Positions 5,977-11,952 of a stretch of 11,952 nucleotides of DNA are shown piece by piece. The position numbers were made by a program, and so were the translations under genes. The notes below the pieces were generated by a model, which was not told where the DNA came from, ran no database searches, and saw nothing but the letters and a program-made list of their open reading frames with translations. The DNA comes from Verrucomicrobiota bacterium (GTDB lineage Bacteria > Verrucomicrobiota > Verrucomicrobiia > Chthoniobacterales > UBA10450). Where the stretch lies: contig QHPZ01000059.1 of NCBI GenBank assembly GCA_003219225.1, forward strand, positions 1 to 11,952, read 5' to 3'. Every line of letters begins with the position of its first letter. Position 1 is the first letter of the stretch.

Positions 5977-7233
5977 ATGGATCGTTCGGAATCGCGGCGT
6001 CGCAAAGTTCGGCTCGTCAGCCTGGCGATAGTTCTCGCGATTGGCGTATTTCTCCGGATTCCCTCGAGCACACTCACCGACGCGGCTGCACCGCTGCGCG
6101 TCGTGCATCTCAACAGCACGATGAAAGGCATCGGCTTCGACGAAAATCTCTATCGCACCTACGTGAATGTGCTCATCTCCCGGGGCATCACGTCCTACCC
6201 GGACTTAGCCGAGGAATATGTCGCAGTCCAGGACCACCTAACCAGTGCCATCCTGCCGCCGACGCGGTTTCTCTACATTTTCGCGGCTTATCTCTGGCAC
6301 CAAATCTGGGGGACCGAAGCGCTCAGTTCGCTCAAAGCCGTGGCCAGTCTCTTCAGCATCCTGCTCTTAATCGTCTCCGCGCTTTTTGCGTGGCGAGCGG
6401 CGGGAGCGCATGTCGCACTCTGCGTCGCCGCGCTGATGAGCTGCGCGCCGACGCAAATTCACATGTCGCAGCATGCGCTCATCGACGGTTTCTTCGCTTT
6501 CTGGGCGACGCTCGCGCTCTGGCTGTTGTGGGAAAATCTCCAGCATCCGAACAATTGGCGTTGGCTCACTGGCTACACATTCGCGCTCGCTCTCATGGTG
6601 ATGACAAAGGAAAATGCGCTGTTCGCGTACCTCGGTTTGGCGGCGTTACTCGTCGCGAATCATTGGGCGCGATTCGGACAGACCACGCGTGTGCTTTGGA
6701 TGCTCACCTTTGTCGGCGCGCTCCTCGGTGTCGCCGTGTTGGTCAACCTCTGCGGCTCACTCCAGACGGCGACTCGAGTTTATGCGCTTCTCACCAGCAA
6801 AGCTTCCGTCCTGCCATATGCAATCAAAACCGGTGACGGGCCGTGGTATCGCTACCTTGTCGATCTGATGTTGATGAGCCCGGTCGTACTTGTCCTGGCG
6901 ATTGGTCAATTGTTTCAACTCGATCGGACGAAAAAGCCCGAGCTCTACATGTCGATCTTCATTGCCGCAACTTATCTGCTCATGTGCAATGTCCGCTACG
7001 GAATGAATCTCCGCTACACCAACATGTGGGACCTGCCGCTGCGCTTTCTCGCCGTGTGCTGCCTGCTCCTTATCACCCAGCGGTTCGCACGATGGCAAAA
7101 CCTCGTCCTCGGCCTGAGCGTCGCCGCGATCTGCGCCCTCGAACTCAACCAATACTACGTTTTTTTTGTGAAGTTCGGCCTTTACGAACTGGTGACCGAA
7201 GGATTGTTGCGCGCGGTCAACATTGTCAAGTAA
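5977..7233 (+). CDS. GT39-like membrane glycosyltransferase
   Basis: 418 residues from ATG 5977. A basic N-terminus (RRRK) precedes a first membrane helix (about 11-26). D55-E56 in GIGFDENLY is the candidate catalytic acidic site in the first periplasmic loop, and LPPTRFLY near 98-105 is a block seen in GT39/PMT-type enzymes. About eight more hydrophobic segments follow, and the protein ends shortly after the last one with no TPR domain. An in-frame TTG at 5962 is possible, but ATG 5977 is preferred because it places a charged N-terminus directly before the helix. It lies 33 nt after the preceding glycosyltransferase, so the two are probably co-transcribed. The last 17 codons overlap the convergent GT2-methyltransferase gene by 52 nt. 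Eight Ts at 7160-7167 lie in the coding sequence near the 3' end. The family call is good; the substrate is unknown. Confidence 0.82.
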   Translation: MDRSESRRRKVRLVSLAIVLAIGVFLRIPSSTLTDAAAPLRVVHLNSTMKGIGFDENLYRTYVNVLISRGITSYPDLAEEYVAVQDHLTSAILPPTRFLYIFAAYLWHQIWGTEALSSLKAVASLFSILLLIVSALFAWRAAGAHVALCVAALMSCAPTQIHMSQHALIDGFFAFWATLALWLLWENLQHPNNWRWLTGYTFALALMVMTKENALFAYLGLAALLVANHWARFGQTTRVLWMLTFVGALLGVAVLVNLCGSLQTATRVYALLTSKASVLPYAIKTGDGPWYRYLVDLMLMSPVVLVLAIGQLFQLDRTKKPELYMSIFIAATYLLMCNVRYGMNLRYTNMWDLPLRFLAVCCLLLITQRFARWQNLVLGLSVAAICALELNQYYVFFVKFGLYELVTEGLLRAVNIVK

Positions 7234-8792
7234 TCGGCCAGCGCGGCTTCGCGCAGCTTTGCGCTCGTGTCGATCGTTTCGGCCAGCAGATTATTCACGG
7301 TCGGTAACGCCTGCGCCCGGACGAAAATTTGATACGAAAACAATCCGCGCGCGACGCGGATCAGCGCCGCGTTCAGACGCACGAACAGGCGCGCCGCCGA
7401 ATTGTTGCCCAGCGCTTTGGGAAATGGCGCTGGAATACCGCGGATCTCGAGAATTTTGTAGCCGGCCTGCACGAGCAGTTCCCGGATCGAGCGAAAGGTA
7501 AACAACCGCGTGTGTGTGGCGTCGAGAATGCCGCGTTTACCGTAGTTAAATTGGCCGATGAATAGCATCAGCCGCGTCGCGATGAAGCCGATGTTTGCGG
7601 TCGTGATCACCAGCTCGGGCCGTTTGCAAGCGGTCGCGTAACGCAGCTCGTCCACGAATTCCTCGGGCGATTTGAGATGTTCGATGATATCGAGCAGAAA
7701 AATCTGGTCGAACTCCGAGACATTGACCGGGAACTCTTTCCGATCCAGGTCCCAGCGGATGAACTTTGGCCGCGCTGGCACGAGTGGTGTGGGCGGCGTG
7801 TAACGGTCCATTCCCGTGACGCGGCAGCCCTGCTTGATCAGTTCGGCCGCAACCAGTCCCTGGCCGCAGCCGACATCGAGCACGTGCCCGCCAGGACGTG
7901 CCGCGGCGAGCGCCGCCGTGTGCGAGGATTCGTAGCCGAGCTTCAAATCGTACGTTTCCTCCGGCGGATGCACATCGAACTTGCGATCGAAAAACACGCC
8001 GAGCTGGTGCAGCCGCGCCCGCAACGTCGTCCGGAAAATATTGGCCGCGTAGCGCAGACCGTTCACGTAGCAGATTTCGTCGCCGTAAAACGTGGGGATC
8101 GGCAGCTCGACGATTCGCAAGTTTTTCGAGACGAACTGAATGATGATCTCGGTGTCGAAATGGAAATCGTTCGTGTTGCGCTCGAATGGGACTTGCGCGA
8201 GCGCTTTCGTGGAGTAAAGCCGATAGCCCGAGTGGAACTCCGACAGATTGGTGCCGAGCAGCCGGTTTTGAAAAGCGGTCAAGATTTGGTTGCCGATCCA
8301 TTTGTAGAGCGGCATGCCGCCGCGCAACGCCGCGCGCTTGTCGATCATGCGCGAGCCGAGAACGGCGTCGGCCATGCCGCGCACCAGCGGCCCGAGTAAT
8401 GCCGGTAATTTTTCAGGCGCGTATTGCCCGTCCCCGTGGATGAGCGCGACGAAATCGAAGTTGTTATCGATTGCGTAGCGGTAACCGAGCTTTTGGTTTC
8501 CGCCATAGCCCTGGTTTTCGGGGCTGCGCAACACCGTCAGCTTGAATTCGGAATTGCGCTGCTGATAGCGCACGCTTCTGGCGAATGTGCTGTCCGCCGA
8601 TGAATCGTCGATGACCAGCACTTCAATGTCTTCACGGTGCAACGAGAGGGGAATACGGCGCAGCACTTTTTCGATTGTCGTTTCCGCGTTGTAAGCGGCG
8701 ACAAAAATCAGCAGCCGCTTACCGCAAAGGCTTGTCCTGAGCGGAGTCGAAGGATCGACACTGTCGGTCAGAAATCGTTCCGGCGTTTTCAT
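7182..8792 (-). CDS. Bifunctional GT2 glycosyltransferase / class I SAM-dependent methyltransferase
   Basis: A 536-residue two-domain protein. Residues 25-265 are a GT-A family 2 transferase of the DPM1/polyprenyl-phosphate sugar synthase type: VAAYNA at 31-36, IDDSSADST at 61-69, GYGGN at 95-99, HGDGQ at 119-123 with D121 as likely metal ligand, and SGYRLY at 188-193. Residues 285-495 are a Rossmann methyltransferase: LDVGCGQG at 305-312 (SAM loop), GMD at 327-329, LLDIIEHL at 366-373, and VITTAN at 395-400. There are no membrane helices, so a cytoplasmic or peripheral location is likely. A polar tail follows at about 497-536. ATG 8792 is supported by GGGAG 9 nt upstream. Codons for about residues 14-21 come from a short dispersed repeat. 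It may load a sugar onto a lipid carrier for the nearby GT-C enzymes and methylate an intermediate; both substrates are inference. The gene overlaps the convergent neighbour at its 3' end. Confidence 0.9.
   Translation of the reverse strand: MKTPERFLTDSVDPSTPLRTSLCGKRLLIFVAAYNAETTIEKVLRRIPLSLHREDIEVLVIDDSSADSTFARSVRYQQRNSEFKLTVLRSPENQGYGGNQKLGYRYAIDNNFDFVALIHGDGQYAPEKLPALLGPLVRGMADAVLGSRMIDKRAALRGGMPLYKWIGNQILTAFQNRLLGTNLSEFHSGYRLYSTKALAQVPFERNTNDFHFDTEIIIQFVSKNLRIVELPIPTFYGDEICYVNGLRYAANIFRTTLRARLHQLGVFFDRKFDVHPPEETYDLKLGYESSHTAALAAARPGGHVLDVGCGQGLVAAELIKQGCRVTGMDRYTPPTPLVPARPKFIRWDLDRKEFPVNVSEFDQIFLLDIIEHLKSPEEFVDELRYATACKRPELVITTANIGFIATRLMLFIGQFNYGKRGILDATHTRLFTFRSIRELLVQAGYKILEIRGIPAPFPKALGNNSAARLFVRLNAALIRVARGLFSYQIFVRAQALPTVNNLLAETIDTSAKLREAALADYLTMLTARNNPSVTSS
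8730..8753. repeat. Short dispersed repeat inside the GT2-methyltransferase reading frame
   Basis: The minus strand contains CTTCGACTCCGCTCAGGAC within a 24-nt unit. From memory, this sequence recurs in intergenic and N-terminal positions of many environmental bacterial genomes, where it is often translated as peptides such as DPSTPLRTS or SFDSAQDKPLR. Here it is in frame and encodes about residues 14-21, just ahead of the GT2 fold. Beside it CGACA and TGTCG form a small palindrome at 8756-8766. Confidence 0.6.
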
Positions 8793-8801
8793 CGCCGTGA
8801 T

Positions 8802-8806
8802 CTCCC
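8802..8806 (-). promoter_or_regulatory. Ribosome binding site of the GT2-methyltransferase fusion
   Basis: GGGAG on the minus strand lies 9 nt before ATG 8792, within the 51-nt gap after the upstream methyltransferase-like gene. It supports initiation upstream of the repeat, so the repeat-encoded residues are probably part of the protein. Confidence 0.6.
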
Positions 8807-8843
8807 GAGCTAGATTTGCGCCAGTCGGCGAAGCCGCGCCCGC

Positions 8844-9656
8844 TCAGGCGACGCGCTTGATCGGCTTCGGGTACAATTCGGCCGGCCCGGAACTGCCTTG
8901 GCTGGACAGATGCCGTGTCGGCGCAAGCGGCCGCGCCCGAATGCAAATCTGGTGCGCAAACAAATGCTTTGAAACTTTGGCCAGGCCTCGGTTCAGCTTC
9001 ACGAGCGCTCGGTTCCAGCGGTTCGCCGCGCTCGCCGGCAGCGGCGGCATCGGAAGCCCCCGCGTATCGATGAGCTCGTAGCCCGCCTGCTGCAGGAGGA
9101 CGCGCAACGACTTAAAGGTGAACGGTCGCGGCTCGTTTTTCCCGCGAACGACTACGCTCCGGCCCACACCGCCGAGTGCAAGCAGCATCCGCCGGATCAG
9201 AGAAACGAAATTTGCGCTCGTAATAACTACTTCGGAGCCGCGCCGCGCCATTTTCCGGCGCAACTCCCGCATAAAAACGTCGGGTGCTGCCATTTGATCG
9301 AGCAGGTCCAAAAGCAAAATCTCATCGAACCATGCGACATTGTCGGGAAGACGAGGAACTGGCGCAGTCGAATCGGGCGATGATTTCTTTGCGGGATTGC
9401 TCACCGCGAGATCGATCGAGGTGACGTGACAAAGTTTGCGTTTCAGTTCGCGCGCGACCTCGGCGTGACCGCGTCCGAGCTTCAGGACATATCGGCCGGG
9501 TGCACAGGCGTTCAGGGCAAATTTTGCCAGAGTAAGATTGCGGGAGCCCTGAGCGCCGAAGCGCCGTTCGATTGTCGATCTTGCTGCACGCCAGCCGCGC
9601 CTCAGCCAGCCGCCGGCGACATCAAATGGTGTGTCTTGCAGAGTCGTGGAGTACAT
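8844..9656 (-). CDS. Methyltransferase-like protein, degenerate paralogue of the neighbouring fusion's C-terminal half
   Basis: 270 residues with no GT2 domain. Collinear with residues 285-495 of the neighbouring fusion are FDEILLLDLLD (110-120, against FDQIFLLDIIE), VVITSAN (143-149), FTFKSLRVLLQQAGY (179-193), RGLPMPPLP (199-207) and HLFAHQICIRARPL (231-244). The SAM loop LDVGCGQG has become LKLGRGHAE (58-66): the acidic residue and two of three key positions are lost, and the EH after the second motif is DQ (120-121). No frameshift or internal stop is present, so a pseudoenzyme or regulatory partner is more likely than a decayed gene. ATG 9656 has no visible ribosome site. It lies 51 nt upstream of the fusion on the same strand and is probably co-transcribed. 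An active methyltransferase with an unusual SAM site cannot be excluded. Confidence 0.75.
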   Translation of the reverse strand: MYSTTLQDTPFDVAGGWLRRGWRAARSTIERRFGAQGSRNLTLAKFALNACAPGRYVLKLGRGHAEVARELKRKLCHVTSIDLAVSNPAKKSSPDSTAPVPRLPDNVAWFDEILLLDLLDQMAAPDVFMRELRRKMARRGSEVVITSANFVSLIRRMLLALGGVGRSVVVRGKNEPRPFTFKSLRVLLQQAGYELIDTRGLPMPPLPASAANRWNRALVKLNRGLAKVSKHLFAHQICIRARPLAPTRHLSSQGSSGPAELYPKPIKRVA

Positions 9657-9686
9657 GCCGAAGATTGGCAGCTAAAACCTTGCCAG

Positions 9687-9724
9687 CTGTAGACGCTTCA
9701 CTGTGCGAAGCGTCACGTCTGTAG
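9687..9724. repeat. REP-like hairpin flanked by direct CTGTAG repeats
   Basis: GACGCTTC (9692-9699) and GAAGCGTC (9707-9714) form a perfect 8-bp stem with a 7-nt loop. CTGTAG occurs at 9687-9692 and again at 9719-9724, on each side. There is no T tract on either strand, so it is not an obvious intrinsic terminator, although it lies 30 nt after the acyl-CoA dehydrogenase stop codon. The hairpin at 621-641 has the same CTGTAG at its base. Nothing else is recognisable in the 97-nt gap. Confidence 0.55.
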
Positions 9725-9753
9725 GGGGAAGCTGCTAGCTTTCTGCCGTCTGC

Positions 9754-11577
9754 TTAGAGCGGCCCGCCTGAAACGCCGGATGTTGCTCCGACGTCGCCAC
9801 TATTTCCGAGTGCCGACTCCGCCGCTTTCAAAACGAACTCATCATCATTATCCCCAAGGCCGGCGAGGTTGTTGCGGATTCGCCGGAACGATTGCCGCAG
9901 AAAAAGTTCGGCGGCCGTGTTTTTTACCGCGGGCGATTCACCGTTGCGCTGCGCAAACTGAATCTCCGAGTCCCACCGGCTCAGCGCGCAGGTCGATGCA
10001 AACAACTCCATCGCCGCGTTCGCGATCCGTTCCTGCACCAGTTGCATGTCCAGGATCGGTTCCCGATAGAGAATCAGCGATTTGTTGACCGCGAAATTGA
10101 ACCGCCAGATCAATCGCCCAAGCTCGTTCGCTAACGATCTCAATTCGCTGCTCCGCACCGGCACATCCGGCAGGCGCACCGTGGCGCCGAGTCGATTCAT
10201 GCCCGCGCTCCACGCTTTGCCCAGCCCGCCTTCGCGCGTCGGCTTCAGTAGAGTGTCGTAAATTTCCTTGAACTCCATGCCCGGGCCGCGCATGCCCACC
10301 AGCGCGATAAATGATTTCAAAACTTCGTTGCTCCCTTCGCCGATCTGGTTGATCCGCGCGTCGCGCACCATTCGCTCCAGCGGCAGATCGGTCATGTAGG
10401 CCGCGCCGCCATGAATCTGAAACGCCTCGTTCACGCATTCCCAGAGCAGCTCGGTCGTGAACACTTTGAGCATCGCCGTCTCGAGCATGTAATCTTCCAG
10501 GCCGCGATCGATCAGCGACGCCGTGATCGTGGTCATCGCTTCCATCGCGTAGGCGTCGGCTGCGATCCGCGCGATTTTCTTTTTCACCAAATGAAAATTG
10601 CCGAGCGTCTTATTGAACTGTTTCCGCGTGTTCGCGTGCTTCACCGCCAGCTCCAGGCACGTCTTGGCCGCGCCGGTGCAACAGGCTCCGAACGTCGTCC
10701 GCCCAAAATCGAGGACCGTGAGCGCAACTTTCAATCCTTTGCCTGGCGTGCCGAGAATATTTTCCTTCGGCACTTTCACGTTGCGCAACGCGAAACGTCC
10801 CGTCGCCGTCCCGCGAATCCCCATCTTCTCCATCCGGCCGTCGATCAGTTCGAATCCCGGCATGTCAGGCGTGACCAGAAACGCCGTGATCGCGTCCTTC
10901 CCGGGTTTGCCCGGAACCGGCGTCCGCGCCATCACCGTCAACACCTGCGCGATCGCGGTGTTGGTGATGTAGCGCTTTTCGCCGTTCAAAATGAAATGCG
11001 ATCCGTCGTCGCTCGGCGTCGCCGTTGTCTGCACATTGCCGGCGTCGGACCCGGCTTCCTTCTCAGTCAGCGCGAACGCGCCGAGCTGCTCACCGTTGCA
11101 CAATTTCGGGAGCCACCGCTGTTTTTGCTCGTGCGTCCCGAACAACAACAGCGCCCGGATCCCGATCGAGTGATGCGCGTTCACAAACACCGAGGTCGAT
11201 GCGCACCGCCGCCCGATCTCCTCTAAAACCTTGCAGTTCGCCATCTGCGTGAAGCCGGCGCCGCCGTACTCCGCGGACGCGGTCATACCGAGCACGCCCA
11301 CGCGTCCAAGCCCATCGATCACGTTGCGCGGAATATCCGCTTGTCGATCGATCGCCGTCGGATCGAGCTCCGCATCGAGCATCTGCCGCAATTCAGTTAG
11401 CGTCTGATCCAGCTCCGCCTGTTGCGCCGCCGGAATCCGCGGATATGGCATCACCCAATCGGAAACGAAATGCCCCGCGAACAATCCCTTGGCAAACCCC
11501 AGCGCCTGCGGCCCGGCAAAAAGCAGTTCCTCCGCCTGCCGAATCTCCTTCTGTCGTTGTGCTTCCGCTTCCGTCAT
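9754..11577 (-). CDS. Acyl-CoA dehydrogenase, very-long-chain (VLCAD/ACAD9-like) type
   Basis: A 607-residue flavoprotein catalysing the first step of fatty-acid beta-oxidation, the FAD-dependent alpha,beta-dehydrogenation of acyl-CoA. Domains: an N-terminal segment with KGLFAGHF (30-37); the helical N-domain with EYGGAGFTQM (103-112); the beta-domain FAD/substrate motif FALTEKEAGSDAGN (168-181) and NGEKRYITN (198-206); the C-domain with TRKQFNK (317-323) and IHGGAAYMTDLPLERMVRDAR (388-408). Glu414 in QIGEGSNE is the catalytic base, placed as in VLCAD. About 180 further residues form the extended C-terminal region typical of VLCAD/ACAD9-size enzymes (about 600 residues) rather than the 380-residue short-chain class. 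ATG 11577 starts only two bases after a terminator T tract, and no ribosome site is visible. The chain-length preference is inferred from architecture. No electron-transfer flavoprotein genes are in view. Confidence 0.95.
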   Translation of the reverse strand: MTEAEAQRQKEIRQAEELLFAGPQALGFAKGLFAGHFVSDWVMPYPRIPAAQQAELDQTLTELRQMLDAELDPTAIDRQADIPRNVIDGLGRVGVLGMTASAEYGGAGFTQMANCKVLEEIGRRCASTSVFVNAHHSIGIRALLLFGTHEQKQRWLPKLCNGEQLGAFALTEKEAGSDAGNVQTTATPSDDGSHFILNGEKRYITNTAIAQVLTVMARTPVPGKPGKDAITAFLVTPDMPGFELIDGRMEKMGIRGTATGRFALRNVKVPKENILGTPGKGLKVALTVLDFGRTTFGACCTGAAKTCLELAVKHANTRKQFNKTLGNFHLVKKKIARIAADAYAMEAMTTITASLIDRGLEDYMLETAMLKVFTTELLWECVNEAFQIHGGAAYMTDLPLERMVRDARINQIGEGSNEVLKSFIALVGMRGPGMEFKEIYDTLLKPTREGGLGKAWSAGMNRLGATVRLPDVPVRSSELRSLANELGRLIWRFNFAVNKSLILYREPILDMQLVQERIANAAMELFASTCALSRWDSEIQFAQRNGESPAVKNTAAELFLRQSFRRIRNNLAGLGDNDDEFVLKAAESALGNSGDVGATSGVSGGPL

Positions 11578-11579
11578 TG

Positions 11580-11610
11580 AAAAAATGAATCCGCCGACGA
11601 ACCCGGCGGG
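11580..11610 (-). terminator. Intrinsic terminator of nrdJ
   Basis: On the minus strand CCGCCG and CGGCGG form a 6-bp GC stem with a 7-nt loop, followed by ATTCA and then a run of six Ts. It lies 70 nt beyond the nrdJ stop codon and ends just before ATG of the acyl-CoA dehydrogenase gene. An 11-base palindrome, ACCCGGCGGGT, overlaps the stem and offers a competing fold. Confidence 0.55.
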
Positions 11611-11679
11611 TCACGAATTCTAGCTATTCACGCGCGCCGTGTCCAACGCGATAGCGACGGAGCGAATTGCGCTGAACAG

Positions 11680-11952
11680 CTAGCTACAGCCCTGGCTCGT
11701 CCCGCATTCGGTGCAGACACCGCAGGCGCCGGCGCGGATGACTTTGTCGCTGCCGCAATGTGAGCAGACGATGTCCATGAACAAGTTCCCGAGCGCTTCC
11801 TGGACACGATCGGCATGGCTGCTGCCGTTGCCGGCTATCTGCGGTTCGCCGTCGTTCGGTGTGTGGCTCGTGATCACGTCGAGGATTTCTTTTTCGCCGG
11901 TGCGCGCCAGGTCCGAGACCGGGCGATTGATCGCTTTCTTTTCGATCTCGGA
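11680..11952 (-). CDS. nrdJ: Adenosylcobalamin-dependent (class II) ribonucleotide reductase, C-terminal end
   Basis: The last 90 codons of a gene that enters from the right edge; the frame stays open through 11952. The C-terminus has the Cys-rich pattern of large B12-dependent ribonucleotide reductases: CSHC, then GACGVCTEC, then the terminal TSQGCS. These cysteines probably form a small zinc-ribbon-like module plus the redox-active pair that re-reduces the active site during conversion of ribonucleotides to deoxyribonucleotides. Just upstream is LARTGEKEILDVI, then a polar linker (SHTPNDGEPQIAGNGSS) of the kind that lets the tail swing. The catalytic barrel and the cobalamin domain are outside the window. 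The call rests on the tail alone, but the combination of Cys spacing and terminal GCS is distinctive. Confidence 0.85.
   Translation of the reverse strand, partial: SEIEKKAINRPVSDLARTGEKEILDVITSHTPNDGEPQIAGNGSSHADRVQEALGNLFMDIVCSHCGSDKVIRAGACGVCTECGTSQGCS

Noticed and set aside
7160..7167. T8 run as a programmed slippage site
   Set aside because: The frame is intact through it and encodes hydrophobic residues near the natural C-terminus; no pseudoknot or alternative long frame supports programmed frameshifting.
8719..8946. 75-codon minus-strand frame containing a SFDSAQDKPLR peptide
   Set aside because: It is the dispersed repeat read in another frame across the junction of two real genes; it has no independent coding evidence.
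10411..11226. 271-codon open frame on the plus strand
   Set aside because: It is antisense to the clearly real acyl-CoA dehydrogenase, Arg-rich and without recognisable motifs.
1..11952. CRISPR array, transposon, prophage, tRNA or rRNA
   Set aside because: No regularly spaced repeats, transposase or integrase motifs, or structural RNA signatures were found on either strand.

Overview
The window looks like a piece of a chromosome from a moderately GC-rich, Gram-negative soil-type bacterium, most likely Verrucomicrobiota (Chthoniobacterales-like). That placement is an inference. It rests on the style of the two pilin-like proteins (G|FTLVEIMIVVAIIALLAAIAVPGF followed by a KRSQAS-type helix and an FWSPY-type C-terminus), on multi-pass glycosyltransferases with C-terminal TPRs, and on REP-like intergenic hairpins. 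There is no rRNA, tRNA, CRISPR array or transposase, and no gene-free stretch reaches 300 bases.

Left to right: (1) 1-594, minus: the N-terminal 198 codons of ketol-acid reductoisomerase (ilvC), running off the left edge. (2) 685-3863, minus: a probable transcription unit read in the order pilin 2 (3462-3863), pilin 1 (2933-3334), then a 713-residue multi-pass GT-C protein with C-terminal TPRs that resembles the TMTC/DUF1736 O-mannosyltransferase family (685-2826). Each pilin gene is followed by a strong hairpin, and pilin 2 is preceded by a leader hairpin and a sigma-54-like site. (3) 3949-7233, plus: two GT39/PMT-like membrane glycosyltransferases, the first with C-terminal TPRs. (4) 7182-9656, minus: a GT2 plus SAM-methyltransferase fusion, and just upstream of it a stand-alone methyltransferase-like paralogue whose SAM-binding motif has decayed. 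(5) 9754-11577, minus: a VLCAD-type acyl-CoA dehydrogenase. (6) 11680-11952, minus: the C-terminus of a B12-dependent ribonucleotide reductase (nrdJ), followed by an intrinsic terminator.

The most interesting idea is that positions 685-9656 form an envelope-glycosylation island built around a tandem pilin pair. The GT2 domain resembles enzymes that load a polyprenyl phosphate with one sugar. The GT-C proteins resemble enzymes that use such a lipid-linked sugar on the outer face of the inner membrane. The TMTC-like protein lies directly downstream of the pilins, in the same position as the pilin glycosyltransferase TfpO/PilO next to pilA in some Pseudomonas strains. Sequence supports the gene families and the order; glycosylation of these pilins is inference.

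The flanking genes (ilvC, acyl-CoA dehydrogenase, nrdJ) are ordinary core metabolism.
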